Source: Orbilia blumenaviensis | Lineage: Eukaryota > Ascomycota > Orbiliomycetes > Orbiliales > Orbiliaceae | Length of the DNA: 64,000 nucleotides | Assembly: GCA_036872755.1 (NCBI GenBank) | Contig: JAVHNS010000006.1 | Span: forward strand, 682,001-746,000 | Direction of reading: 5' to 3' | In this document: positions 46,201 to 58,098 of the stretch, piece by piece | How the letters are laid out: every line of letters begins with the position of its first letter | Numbering within the stretch: position 1 is the stretch's first letter | Made by a program: the position numbers and the translations under genes | The notes under the pieces: model-generated | The model's database searches: none | The model's input: only the letters and a program-made list of their open reading frames with translations | Told to the model about the DNA's origin: nothing

Positions 46201-49200
46201 GGTTAGAAATGTTAGTTCGATCCGGTAGTGTCACAGGATGGATGTTAACAGCATCATATTGGCATCATGGAAGACACATTCAGGTTTTTCCGGTGTTATG
46301 CGCAGTGTTATGGCATTGTCACCAACATGATATAGTTTTCCAGTTGCCCCATCTTCGCTTCGTTACAGGCAGTCGCGATCGGGGGATTCTTCAGCCTTGT
46401 CAGAACAGCGTCATAGCACTTATCGAAGAGGGGGGAAGGCCGCACAAAAGCCGGCTGATGTGCGCTGGAATCTGCCGATATGCAACCAAGCAAGAATGTT
46501 AACCGGCCATTTTATCACGGCAGGCATCGAAAAAGTAAACGGCATCGAAATGTCTTTACAATGACAGCGCGCCTTGCAGCGGCGGGGAAACCTAGTGACG
46601 GAATTTCGATATCTAATACCTCTTACCATATATCTACCTCACCGATGTTATGAGTTCCTTGATAACGACGTTCCGACACGGGGCCACTTTATACTCTAAA
46701 ATCCTAATCTTTGGTGATCTTGATAAAATTAGAGCGAGTAGATTAACCTACGAATATCGCCGACTATCAATACTTCCACGCTGCGATCTTCAGGGACCCC
46801 GAACAAACCCCGGGGCCAAGCCGTCAGAACAGACTGGAGGACAAGTGTATACAGACAAACAGAGAGTGACATATGACATACAAATGAGGTGTATGCTATG
46901 CCGTGGTTTAAACCGACCGAAAGCCACCGGAAAGAGCCTAGATAACACCATCTAGCTAGTGGTAGATAGTTACAGTCCATCTCAACGTCAGTGCATGCAT
47001 GAAGATATCACCTTTGTGTATCGATCAGATATCGCTACACGGTCGTCTCGAATTGAATGTCACACCGATTACTTAGATTAGTTTGTGAATGGCTTCACTC
47101 CAATAAACCTTTTTTTTTTTTCCCCTCCCTGTGAGTGTTTTCTCGGGAAATGGACATCCGTTTCCCATAACCTTCAAAAGGGCACTTGGCGATGTCTGTC
47201 AGCGTTTCTCTAAATTGGATTTGAGCTAGGCTCGAAGTTTCGAGCCCCCGGACGTTGTATGTATTTCCGGTTGCTGGATGTGTTGCTTCCCCGGGGTGGC
47301 GTTATGTGGCCTGGGGAGAGCCGCATTTGGCCAGCGATCTCCCGAAATGGGCGCTGTTCTTTCTCAACCGGGAGCCCAACCTCAACAGCGAATATCTATC
47401 TTGATCTAGAAGATCTGTCCGAATCGACCCAAAGATATCTCGAGCCATAGAAATTATCGCACTCAAAGATAGAGATATTTCTACAGAGCATGTTACTATA
47501 TTGGCACTGTCAGGCGTAGGGCATAGGGCGTAAGGCTGAGGGGAGGGGGGTTGATCGGAAGGAGCGGCAGGCTGTCTGTTATAAGAACTGAAGGTGGCAG
47601 ACGGGATTGACTGTTGATTCTTCCCACAATCTCTCCATCGTCTTTCCAATATTACAAATTTGCAAACTTATCCGTCGACTCTTCCTCTGAAAAGTTCACC
47701 GTTAGAAATCCGCTCACAGCACCGACAGCACTTCCTGTGATCACTGATCCACACAGTCTTATCGTTGTGTTCGTGCACCGCCGGCCGTCTACACGCCTTT
47801 GCATCGCATTTCTAGTATATCTTGGTTTATTTCAGGGCCATTCCAGAAGATTAGCGTTTTCATCTACGCAGTAGGTAAGCTCTCGGCTCCAATGCTGCAA
47901 GCGATAATGTCTTGCTGCACTCTATCTTGACCTCGTCTTTCTACCTAAAAGAAAGTTTAATGAGGAAGCCTAATGGTCGTCTACATGACCATTCCATGGC
48001 TTAACCGTGGCTGAAGCCCCGGTAGCTATATTGGTTATTGAAGATCTTAAATGGTTTATTGTATTATCTTCTGACTTGTGTGGAACCCGTAGTAATTACT
48101 AAGTGTAAAAGCATCCGCTTTCATCGAAATTTGACCGGCTATAGATACCTTGTACCCAAAGGTAAGTTTAATACAAAAAAATTTAAATTTTTTCGAATGA
48201 AGGAAAACATCAAATTTTGAAAACTGCTGCTGTCGTTTCATCAGTGGGTCTAGATATTTCTATCTAGGCTGTTATCGTCCAAGCTTTTCAGGACCTTAAT
48301 ATTTTGGAAACCTACCACGAATACAGGCTTGTATGCTGGAAGAAATGCAACTTGACTTTTTCAATAGTCGGTGCGAAGTTGTACAGATGCAGTTGCATCA
48401 TGGCGTCCTCCTGTATCGCCCTATTCAAGAAGCACAAATACAAGGGCCTGTTTTGGCTGCTGTCAGACACCTTGATTCGGCTCGCTCGCTAGCATCATCT
48501 TGAATGATGGTGACGATAATGCCTTTAGACAATTGCTGTTCGAGGTCAGCTTGTTTGGAAGGTCCATCTTCAAAGAGCTGCCTTGACTGGCGTCCTACTA
48601 CTAAAGCATACATTGCACAGCAAGCGTGCTTGGTGTGTGGTGGTGGTGTGTGTCGGGGACAAGGGTGTGGATGCCGGGCGATAATTCCTTTTTTTATCTG
48701 GCGTTTGTTCTTGCCCCAATGGAATCTCGACCAGCGTCATAGTCTTGGGCCGTCTCAAAGTCCCCCCAAAATTTCGCTTGCTGCAATTTTGCATCATCAG
48801 CGCGGCTTTCTTTGATGCAAGTGGCAGAACGGAAAGAAAAAAGAATAAGGGTCCTTCTGCGCTTGCAAGGTTGGGAAGAAGACCCATTTTCAAAAGTGGG
48901 CTCAGGAGAGCAACTATGCCGAGGAGGTAGTGATCCAGCGGGCTCCCCTCCCGGCCTGCCCTGGCTTGCATTTTACACTCTCTTTCCCTCAAGATTGGTC
49001 TAATCGGGGTTTGATTGGGCTTTAGGCCTGGTGTATTTCAAGATCGGGAGGTATCTTTGCAGCCTAGACCCGAGCAGCAAGACCTCCAACTCTGCGCGGT
49101 TCAATTGCACAAGAACTTGCTGTAGACATCCTCGATCCCATTTCACCCTTCCTGATTTCCTCATTTGCTTCTTTTCTTTTCATAGCATTTTATTTTAACC

Positions 49201-50271
49201 ACTACTTTCTTTTTTTCCCTTTTTACTTTTTGCACCATCCCCCTAGCAATAATGCTTTTTTTCTTTTCCTTAACTTTTGCCCACAATACAATATCGATTG
49301 GCCCCCCCCCCAAAAAAGCAAAGTTAATCTTTTGGGGAAAAAACCTGCTTTCCTCAATACGTTGGTTAGCAAGTAAGTAAGCTGCACGGGAGGTGGGTGC
49401 AAGCACACCGGCGGAACAGTTATTCTGGCAGCACTGTACCATCCAGATGCTTTAATGGTCACCTTGTTGTTTTCATGTATAAACGTCCTCTCTCCTGCCC
49501 CGAACCTCAGTCTTTCTCCTGCATGCTGTTTGCATTTCACATACTACATACGCTGTCCAAAGCCGAAAAGCCACGACAAACACTCAAATCAATAAGTTCT
49601 AACGTTTCGAGATATTCGTTTTTAAAATACAGCCGTCCCCCTTCGCGCGAAAACCCAGTATAAAGTCGAAACAAGTTTTCATACGGACAATCGCCCGAGT
49701 CTTCCCAGTTTCGCGGAAGATTGACACCGTAGCTTGCACCAGTTGCCTCATCGATCAGCCCGCTGGCACGTTTTGTTTAGTCGAAGGTAAGGATGATTCT
49801 GCTGTCTATGGCAAAGATCGCTATTCAACGCACAACACACATGCACACACACCTCTTCACCAACCACCGCTTTCCATGCCAAAAACTGCACTTGCTCGCA
49901 CTGCCCGCATCTTGCTATTGTATCCTGTTATCATAGCCTCAGAAAAATTTTTTAGTAGGCATGTTCTGCGGCAGCCGCCTTGCTTCGAAGTCACACTTTA
50001 TTATTATCATTTTTTATAAGGAGTGTGTGCGATATAACTGGCGGCTGGCCAGCACTGGCCTAAAAAGAATATAAACCTGGGTGGATTCGAAACGACCTAG
50101 GCCGGCTTCACAGGGAACATCATGGTCCCGATCGACGGTCCCAATCCAAAGAAAGACCCTGAAGTTCACTGCCACCTTGGAATTAACCTCTTGACTGTCG
50201 TCATCGGGCATATCTAGAGGTCGTCAGCTGCATGGCCATTCGTTTCGTGCTTCCCTGTCAAGGCGGGCAGG

Positions 50272-50296
50272 AAAAAAAAAAAAAAAAAAAAAAAAA
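50272..50296. repeat. A25 homopolymer
   Basis: Uninterrupted run of 25 A about 1.4 kb upstream of the zinc-finger gene. Confidence 0.85.
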
Positions 50297-50983
50297 GAGG
50301 AAGGCATTCCCATCCTCCATCACGGACTGGCATCCATAGCTTGGACGCTTTGCCGATCTATTGCGGCTTTCAGGGAAAAAGCCTCGAGGAAAGAATCTGA
50401 GACGGACCATCCGAACCACTCTCTTCCATACGAACAGCTCTGGCAAGCTTGTTTCTGTTTCCTCTTTCTTTCTTTTTTCCCTGTTACTGTGCACACTTTC
50501 TTTTCTTTTCCCCCCTTCTACATTAGGTATTTGCATGTTTGCAGGGCCTGGCAGAGACATAACTCCATCATAGATGCTTTCCCCATCTATGAATAAAGGA
50601 GAAAATGGGAGAATGCCAATATCTTCAAAAAGGGTGGGCCGTCGAATTAAAAACCAAGCTTTTTCTTCGATTTTTGCACGCTCCTCTTTCTCTGCATACA
50701 CAAATACACGAAATACTTTTCCTTCTGCTCAGTCTTCTATCACCTTTTGGATTTTAAGCGTGTGCTACCTTACTGAAAGCATACAGATTCTCCTACAAGG
50801 TATTACACTGATCAGCCCGCTCATCATTGTTTCTTCGCGAGTCTTCCTTTTCCCGTCAATCTGTCAATTGTTTTAATTCTTTGGGACGACTGTTGGATGT
50901 TTGAGATTCTTGCATGTCAAAGCTTGTGCTTTCCCATAATATGGTACATACATGCACACATACATAACATTCACCCATATTAC

Positions 50984-51010
50984 CCACACACACACACACA
51001 CGCACACGCA
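50984..51010. repeat. CA microsatellite
   Basis: CA dinucleotides with two CG interruptions, 700 bp upstream of the zinc-finger gene. Confidence 0.8.
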
Positions 51011-51691
51011 CGTACCTGTTACTGCCATTCATCTACTGCCAGATCAACAGTAGATTAGCTCTACCCGCTTCTGTCTTTTCGCCCGTTCAGTACCTGCTTA
51101 TCACCATTTGTTTTTGGGGAGGGGCTCTCTACAAATTTGGCATCTTTTCTGCTGTTGGATTTTGAGCCGTCTGCCCATTACAAGGTCGGTGTCAATGCGT
51201 TGGCAGCTGGATGGGGAGACGTCCCTTGCATACACCCACTACACTACCGCCATTCCTGCTATTGATTATATATACTGCGGGCCATATACAGCCGCTTTAT
51301 TACGGAAACATGTTGATTGACTGTGAGACGCAGTGCAGGCTATTCTACCACAACATCCGGCCATAATTAGTTCTTACATAACATAACGTAACATAACCAG
51401 CCCGCTTACCCAACCTCGACCTCTACTTCTACCTCGACCCATCAACTTGATCATCAACCTTCAATCGATTCTGATTTCGACTTTCCATCGACGTTGATTC
51501 TCTCTGGATAGTCGTATATATAATAATCTCCGACATCACGATAACCATCGGCGGTGCTCTCGTGACTATCGAACTGGCTATCACAACTTCCTCCTTTTGT
51601 TCTTCTCCTCCTGCTCGATCTTCACTGATCGAACGCCTTTCCTCCTCATCTTCTCCACACCTATCATAAGATAAAGTAATATACATCCAAC

Positions 51692-52937
51692 ATGGAGCCG
51701 ATACGCCAGAACGGCCATGTCCAACAGGCTTTCCCTTATGGAAATGCTCCTTCTGCTCCGACAGATAGCTCCAACTTCAGCACGGTTCAATTCTCAGACC
51801 CATGGAAGGGTGGTGCTAACCCTACCTCGGCTCCATATCCCGGCATGAGCAATCCGGCGGCCTCCTTGGCCACTACTCAGGGTGATCTGGGTGGGATCAA
51901 GCAACCACTTCGACAGAATAGTGTGTCTTCTACCTTCGATCAGCTATCGCTGAATCTACCAACTACAAGAGCACTTCCCTCACAGAATCTCTACCAAGCA
52001 GATTTCATCCCCAACGCTGGCTACGCCACATCTTACCCTGAGCAGGCAGCGACTACATCTCCCACTGCCAGAGCCTCTACAAACTATGCCATGGGCGGAT
52101 ACGGTTCTTATGACCAAACTCCTAAGAATAACCTGTATAGCATCCCATCCTCCCTCGCCGAAGACCGAAGACTCTCTCATCCTTCACTCTTATCTCCTGT
52201 TGGTATCATGGACTCACCTTTGGAACCTCTCCGACAAAGACAATCGTCTTTGGTAGATTATACTAGACCAGGAGTTTCGGCAGGCACATATCACACTGCC
52301 GATACCCTTGATGCCTCTCGAGGCATGCTCGCTTTGAACCAGGCCACTCGGTTCAGTCTTCCACATGTTGGCGCCCATCGAGCTTCCAGCTCGGCCTCTT
52401 CGAGCAGCTATTACCCTCAGTCAACAAGTTCATCTATTTCCTCGGCGAGCTCCTATCCATACTACTCTGGATCTATGGACTCGGGTGCAACAGATCTTAC
52501 TTCCATTTCCGACATGTACGATGCTGCACGCCCAAATCTCCCACGCCCAGCCGGTCTTATTTCGGGTCATCATTTGTTCCACCAGGGCGGGCAGGCTGCT
52601 ATGATGGGACAGTTCAACAGTCGAGTTCAGTCCAACACCACTAAGAAGCATAAGTGCAAGATCTGTGACAAGAGGTTCACTCGTCCTTCCTCCCTACAAA
52701 CTCATATGTACAGCCATACTGGAGAAAAACGTAAGTTCCGAATTCGTAATTTTTTTTAGTATAACTTTTTTGTGTTGTGGCCTGCCTGCTAACTAAATTC
52801 TGAAAACAGCATTCGCCTGCGAAGTCGAAGGCTGCGGACGACAGTTTTCCGTTGTTTCGAACCTTCGTCGACATCGTAAGGTCCACAAGCCCAGCAGTTC
52901 TGATACCGAGACCATTAGCAATGCCGGCAGCATTTGA
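51692..52937 (+). CDS. flbC: C2H2 zinc-finger transcription factor, FlbC-like
   Basis: Two exons, 51692-52730 and 52810-52937, joined by a 79-nt phase-1 intron (GTAAGT, branch GCTAACT, acceptor ACAG); 388 aa. Residues 1-315 are Ser/Pro/Tyr/Gln-rich and lack domains, as in many fungal activators. Finger 1 is C322-x2-C325-x12-H338-x3-H342 (KHKCKICDKRFTRPSSLQ), then the TGEKP linker split by the intron. Finger 2 is C350-x4-C355-x12-H368-x3-H372 (ACEVEGCGRQFSVVSNLRR). This pair and its C-terminal position match, as I remember it, the fingers of Aspergillus FlbC, a nuclear activator of conidiation genes; Azf1- or BrlA-type proteins are the alternative. The gene stands alone between two long intergenic regions, consistent with a developmentally regulated promoter. 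Confidence 0.88.
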
Positions 52938-54035
52938 AGGGCTTGTGACACCTCTCGTGTCACAAAGGTTTCGCTCAGATCTTCGACTTTCTTACCCAAC
53001 CAAAGGCTGCCTTTTCTGGAAAGGGATCTGACTCGGATCGCAACACTGTGAACCGTGATCAGTCTGTTTACGACTCCCAACCCTCACGATCGCTACTTAT
53101 TTTCTTCAACTCTTATTTTCTTACCCGGATACAAAAATAACTTAGACGGTGGTCGCATATGTTCTTTTCTCATTCCAGTCGTTCCCGTTTCTTATTCTTC
53201 GCCTTATTCTTTCGTTCAGGGGTGTCGTTTATTCCCTCCTGCACTCCTCTTCATCCGACAACATCTCCTCGCTCGACACCCCTTGACTATCGATTGATGC
53301 CTACTCCGTTTCCCGGCTGGATCCAATCGTTTAAATATTACCTTTAACTCCGTTTTCTTGTACATTGGTTTCGCTTCTAAAACTGTTTATTCTAGGGGGA
53401 GTTTTCTTTACGTTTACCCTGGTTTTTTCTCTTTGTAAAACTACTTCTGTTAACCTCTTTTTCTATTTCTTTTGTTTGTACTGGGGCTGGTTTCTGGGGG
53501 GGTTTATAAGTGCATTTTTTACTCTTGAATTTGCTCAAAAGGAGTTCTAGGGGTTTTCTTTTTTTGTTTTGTAATATGCCTTCTGATACTGGAGGCCGGC
53601 AGGCATTGCACAACCTCTCTGGTCCGATAAATTTTTTCGGTGATACAGAGGTGACGGAATCATGGATGAACAAAATATTTATAGAATTCGTCCTGTTCAA
53701 CGCCGGCGCTTGTCTGATACAAAAAATTGCAATGAGAAGCGAAATAAGGGAAATCAATTAAATACATGAAGATTCCTCACTGATTAAGATCTTACCTCTT
53801 TCACAATAAACTCGTGAGGTTTCATATATTTGTGCAACTTTGAATAGTTATCCGGATGTAAAATATTGTGCAGACTCTAGGTAGCCTTTTAGGATGAGGC
53901 TGCGATTACTGTGCATGCTGCACCTCCCGGCTGCATTTCATGGGCCAGTTGCAGCCTTTCTCACTCTCCCCTTTCATTTTTAGAGGGAAGTTTTCCGCTT
54001 TCGCTGCTAGGAAGGGGATCCGAAGAAGCCACACC

Positions 54036-54061
54036 TTTTTTTTTTTTTTTTTTTTTTTTTT
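54036..54061. repeat. T26 homopolymer
   Basis: Uninterrupted run of 26 T in the 3' flank of the zinc-finger gene. Confidence 0.85.
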
Positions 54062-57000
54062 CCACCTCTTACGCCCGGTAGTAATATTTCCGATTACGAC
54101 GATGTGTCTGTTGAAGATATATTACCGCATGTGCAGATTGACTGCTTTGTGTACACATGTTGGTTGATACACGTATCTGGGCATATATACATAGACGCGC
54201 ATGATATTTTCTGGCTCATGTAAGATGCAATTTCATGTTTCTGGGGCGGATAATTGAATGTGGGAACCATTGAAATGCTCAGAATTCTTTTTTGTGGGGG
54301 AAAATAGATATCATAGATCATGTGCAGTCTTCTATTTTATCATCATCTTATCGAGGGTATCCACTTTTCTGATATCAAATCGATCGATCTTTTGAACCTT
54401 AGGTAAGGTGGTCCGTTCAAGCCTCTTACTGTTTATAAACATTCCTTTTTTTTCTCTCTCTTTTTTTGAGGGGGTATGGATGAGGACAGGATTTTGGATA
54501 TGTTACTGGTTAAGCTAAACCAAACCTTGTAAATGATCCACGGCGGGGAAGCTTATGAATATGAGAATAGGGGAAGCGACCGCGAAAGCTAGCCGCCTTT
54601 CTGTCCCAACACTGTCGCCTTGGATTTTGAAGGCGTATATCGCAGGAGGCGGAGGGATGAAAGAAACAGATAGTGTGTATAATGTGGGTGTGCGTGCGTG
54701 AGAAAAGTGATCAGTTGCCTAATCTAGTTTTCCTGCTTTGAGGCACGATTCGGGCAAATGTATGTCTCGTTCTTTTTAGGGTAGGCTAGTGGTATATCCG
54801 CTGCTAACGGGCAAATGCGTCTTACTATTATTTTTTTTTTTTTTGTATTTTTGGTTTTTTTGGGTGATTGATCGGTCGATGGTAGATACACTTAGTAAGT
54901 CGAGCTTAAGCAATTAGACAGAGGTGTGTGAAAGGGGTTCGAAAGCAGGAGCGCTAAATCGTCATTATGCATTTACGCCTCTTTGAATTTTCAGACGGCA
55001 AGGTTTATGAGGAATCGATATAAAATTTCTTATGTTCGAAGACTGGTCGACTTGTACAAATTGTATACGTAGCGAGCTTTTGTGACCTGGCCTTTTTTAT
55101 TATTGTTTTTATTATTATTCACACCCACGCGGGTGACACCCTGTTTGTATTTTCAATGTCGCATCAAGATATCTAGCTTCGTGGCAAACGAGACCCTTTA
55201 AGTTAGGGATTTGTACTTTTTTCCTTGGAAAAGGAAGAACTAGTAGGAGGGGCTTAGGACTTCTGGTTTCGGAAAACTGATTGTGTTATGTTATGTTATG
55301 TGCTGTCAGATTGAAATTCGGCAGGATCGCGCAGTGGGGTGTGTGTAAGGATAACCGGCTTTATCCTGTTGTCTCGTTATAATATCACTGTATAGACGAC
55401 AATAAGAATGTATAGATGTCAAGGAAAGCCGGACTATCGTCGGCCGAAGGCGAAAAGAAAAAAAAAGACACGTCAAAAATCAAGATTTTTTTTGTTCGTT
55501 AATTGAGCCTCTGATGTATCGTGAATTCGATGCGATTGTTGTTGAAGCAGGTTTTCTGGACCAAGCTTCGGTTGAGAAGGTGTAAAGGAAGGCATCGATG
55601 CGACGGCAGCAAGCTCGGGTGCTATAGGTGATGAAAATGTGGGGAACAGTAACCAGCCTTATACTTTTAGCTCGAAGCACTATCTAGTACAATTTAGTTC
55701 TGGCTAGACGCCACCTCCTAATTTACCCCGCGATATCGTGATAACGATTGGAGGTTTTCCGGTTTTCGAGGCCAAATCGAAAATCTGGGGTTTAGATTTC
55801 CATGATCTGGGCGATCGATATCAGAAAGGAGAAAAACTTTTTAAGCTCAAATCAACATGGGGTTTGGCTATGGCTATAGGGAATCTCCGTTGTTCCCTAC
55901 TATTGAGGATTTTGAATTCCCCATCCCCAAGGTTTATGTTGTATTCGGATTGTTTTTGTTGAAATTTTTTTTCCTCGATTACCCATGAGGAAAAAGAAAC
56001 ATGTAGATGGGGAGCAAGAGGCCAAGGCTCTTGGCCTGTAAGTATTATGACGTCATTGCACATGAGGAACAAAGCAAGGGTGCGGTGTTTTTCTTCCCCA
56101 CTCGTTGCACGGGCAGGGTTTTCGAGACAACCCTACTGAAAGCTTTAAGTCTTCCTATTGGTTTGGATCGTTTATGCGGTCGATGCACAGGGGTGAACTT
56201 GTGGAGCGGTGGGTGTGTCCCCACTCCTAGTTGCTTTGCTCGCACCTTGCATTGCCTTGCTTTTGCCAGGGAAAAAAAGAAACGGTTCTTTTTCGGTTCA
56301 AGGGCATTTGCTGGCCTTTCTTGGGAATTCGGATTTCAGGATGGTACATGTCCGGTGCGTGTGGGAACGAAAATGCAAGATTGCAATAGAGGATTCTGAT
56401 AAGGTTAGCATTATTGTGTGAAACTCGACGGGTTACTCGCTTCTGATGCGGGTAGGAAGGCTGAACGTATGGCCATATGGGGCTCTCTCCTTTGGATGGA
56501 AAGACAAATAACGGGACGCATTGGACCCTGAGAAGCTTGAAGTTCGTTATGTGCAGAAAGGAAAGCATATGACCAGGGTCATCCGGTTGGCGTTTCTTTC
56601 TCCATAGTTTAGACAATCCTGTGAGGTTGCAAGTCGGATATATTGCCTACAACCTACGTTTTTGTTCCGTTACCCATAGCTCTGATGATATCAACCTGCT
56701 TATTCTCTCGCTTCACAAGTTAACTGTTAAGAATGCCGGACTCTCTTTAGGCAGGGCACACGCCTCAAACCGCTAGCTCGACCATGCTGTACCGGATATA
56801 GCGCGATTTTTTTTCGTTTTGTAATTAAGGAATTTGAAATCTCTTCTATGCACGCCTTGCGAAGGTGTCCTTTGGTTCGCATCATTAACGCTCGGTTCGG
56901 GTTCAAAAAATGCACTCGATCGGACGATGCGGGCAATGGATGTAATACCCACTTCCCCACATCGGCGCGGCTTTTTTCCCTCTGAGAGGGGTGACCACCC

Positions 57001-58054
57001 CAACGTTTTTGGACCTGATGTTCTGTAAGTGTCTTATTATATTAAAATTCATGACGGTAATGCAAGTTTGAGCCAGGGACGCAAATAGTCAAGTGTCTAA
57101 GCGTTTATGTTCATATTTCTGTGAGTTCGAAATCGATCGATCTAGTTCGACATCTGCGGATTCCTCAAGATACTTATGGCGTCATTGTACGGCTTTTTGC
57201 CTGGGCTTTGCCTGTTGAGTCTCGGGCAGGGGAACGTTCACCCGTCGCCCCGGGGTACCAGTTGCCTACCAAAAATTTCTTTTAAACAACTTGAATCTGT
57301 GAAAATGCCGGGAAGTTTTTCCTAGCCCTGTAATTGCGACGTCGGGGAAGGTACATACTGAGTATGTGCACCGGTCATTTCGCATACCACATACGGAATC
57401 TTTCCCTGGCGGTTTCGAAAAGTTTAAAATTCGGAACTGCAAAAGAAGAAGACGACAGACTGCGAGTCATTGACGTTTTATCTGCTCCCTTGTAGAGACG
57501 ATAAGGGAACTTCGCAATTATGGCCGAAGCGCAACAAACGTTTGGGATATAGACGGTACATCCCGTCTACCTGGAACCACCGTTCCTTCCCATTATGGCC
57601 AAAGCCCACACCTCTATATGTAGGCGTACATGTACATGCATCCCCAATTGCTAAAGGCTATCTGTTAACCCCTGACATTTATAATGCTGAAGAATGCGAG
57701 ATATCTTAAGGTGGTCGTTGAAAAAAAAAAAAACGGATGGCCCTTGAGATAAAGTCGTACAGTAAACGATCATACATTCCTTACTGGACATTCTGAAACG
57801 TGTTAATGGGGTTTTCCCACCTCCTCTGTTCGGTAGGCGGATCGAAAACAAGTCCCAAGGCTGTCAAAATGCACCCGGCATCCATTGTGGTGGTACATAC
57901 CACGGGATGTTATTTTGTTGACGAAGGGGGAGTTACTAGGGGTTTGGGGCAACGTTTCCCCTCGTACAACAGTGACATCTGTAACATTTGTGACGTCGAC
58001 GCCGAGGGTCTTGTTGGACAAGGGGCTAGGAAACTGTGTGTTTTACCGAATGTA

Positions 58055-58097
<43 letters not shown>
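58055..58097. repeat. T17-A26 block, perfect homopolymer palindrome
   Basis: Seventeen T followed directly by twenty-six A. The central 34 nt are self-complementary and could extrude as a hairpin. Length may be affected by sequencing slippage. Confidence 0.8.

Positions 58098-58098
<1 letters not shown>

Larger units (their letters stand above)
37273..51691. other. 14.4-kb region without a supported gene
   Basis: No conserved protein, tRNA or rRNA recognised. The longest frames are 45864-46502 (+, 212 codons, no early ATG, overlapped by an open frame on the other strand), 41304-41816 (-, 170), 41401-41820 (+, 139, overlapping the last), 50258-50701 (-, 147), 48570-48992 (-, 140) and 44422-44793 (-, 123). 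None has recognisable motifs, and their Cys/Trp/His/Arg-rich composition is typical of chance frames. 37440-37724 (+) has an 87-codon frame that could belong to a small spliced gene. The last 1-2 kb before 51692 is pyrimidine-rich and may be the long leader and promoter of the zinc-finger gene. Small multi-exon genes like that at 36.6 kb could be hidden here. Confidence 0.5.

Noticed and set aside
45864..46502. 212-codon plus-strand frame in the gene-poor region
   Set aside because: Starts without an ATG, rich in Cys, Trp and His, overlapped by an open minus-strand frame, no motif; a chance frame in a GC-richer island is likelier. Homology search or transcripts could overturn this.
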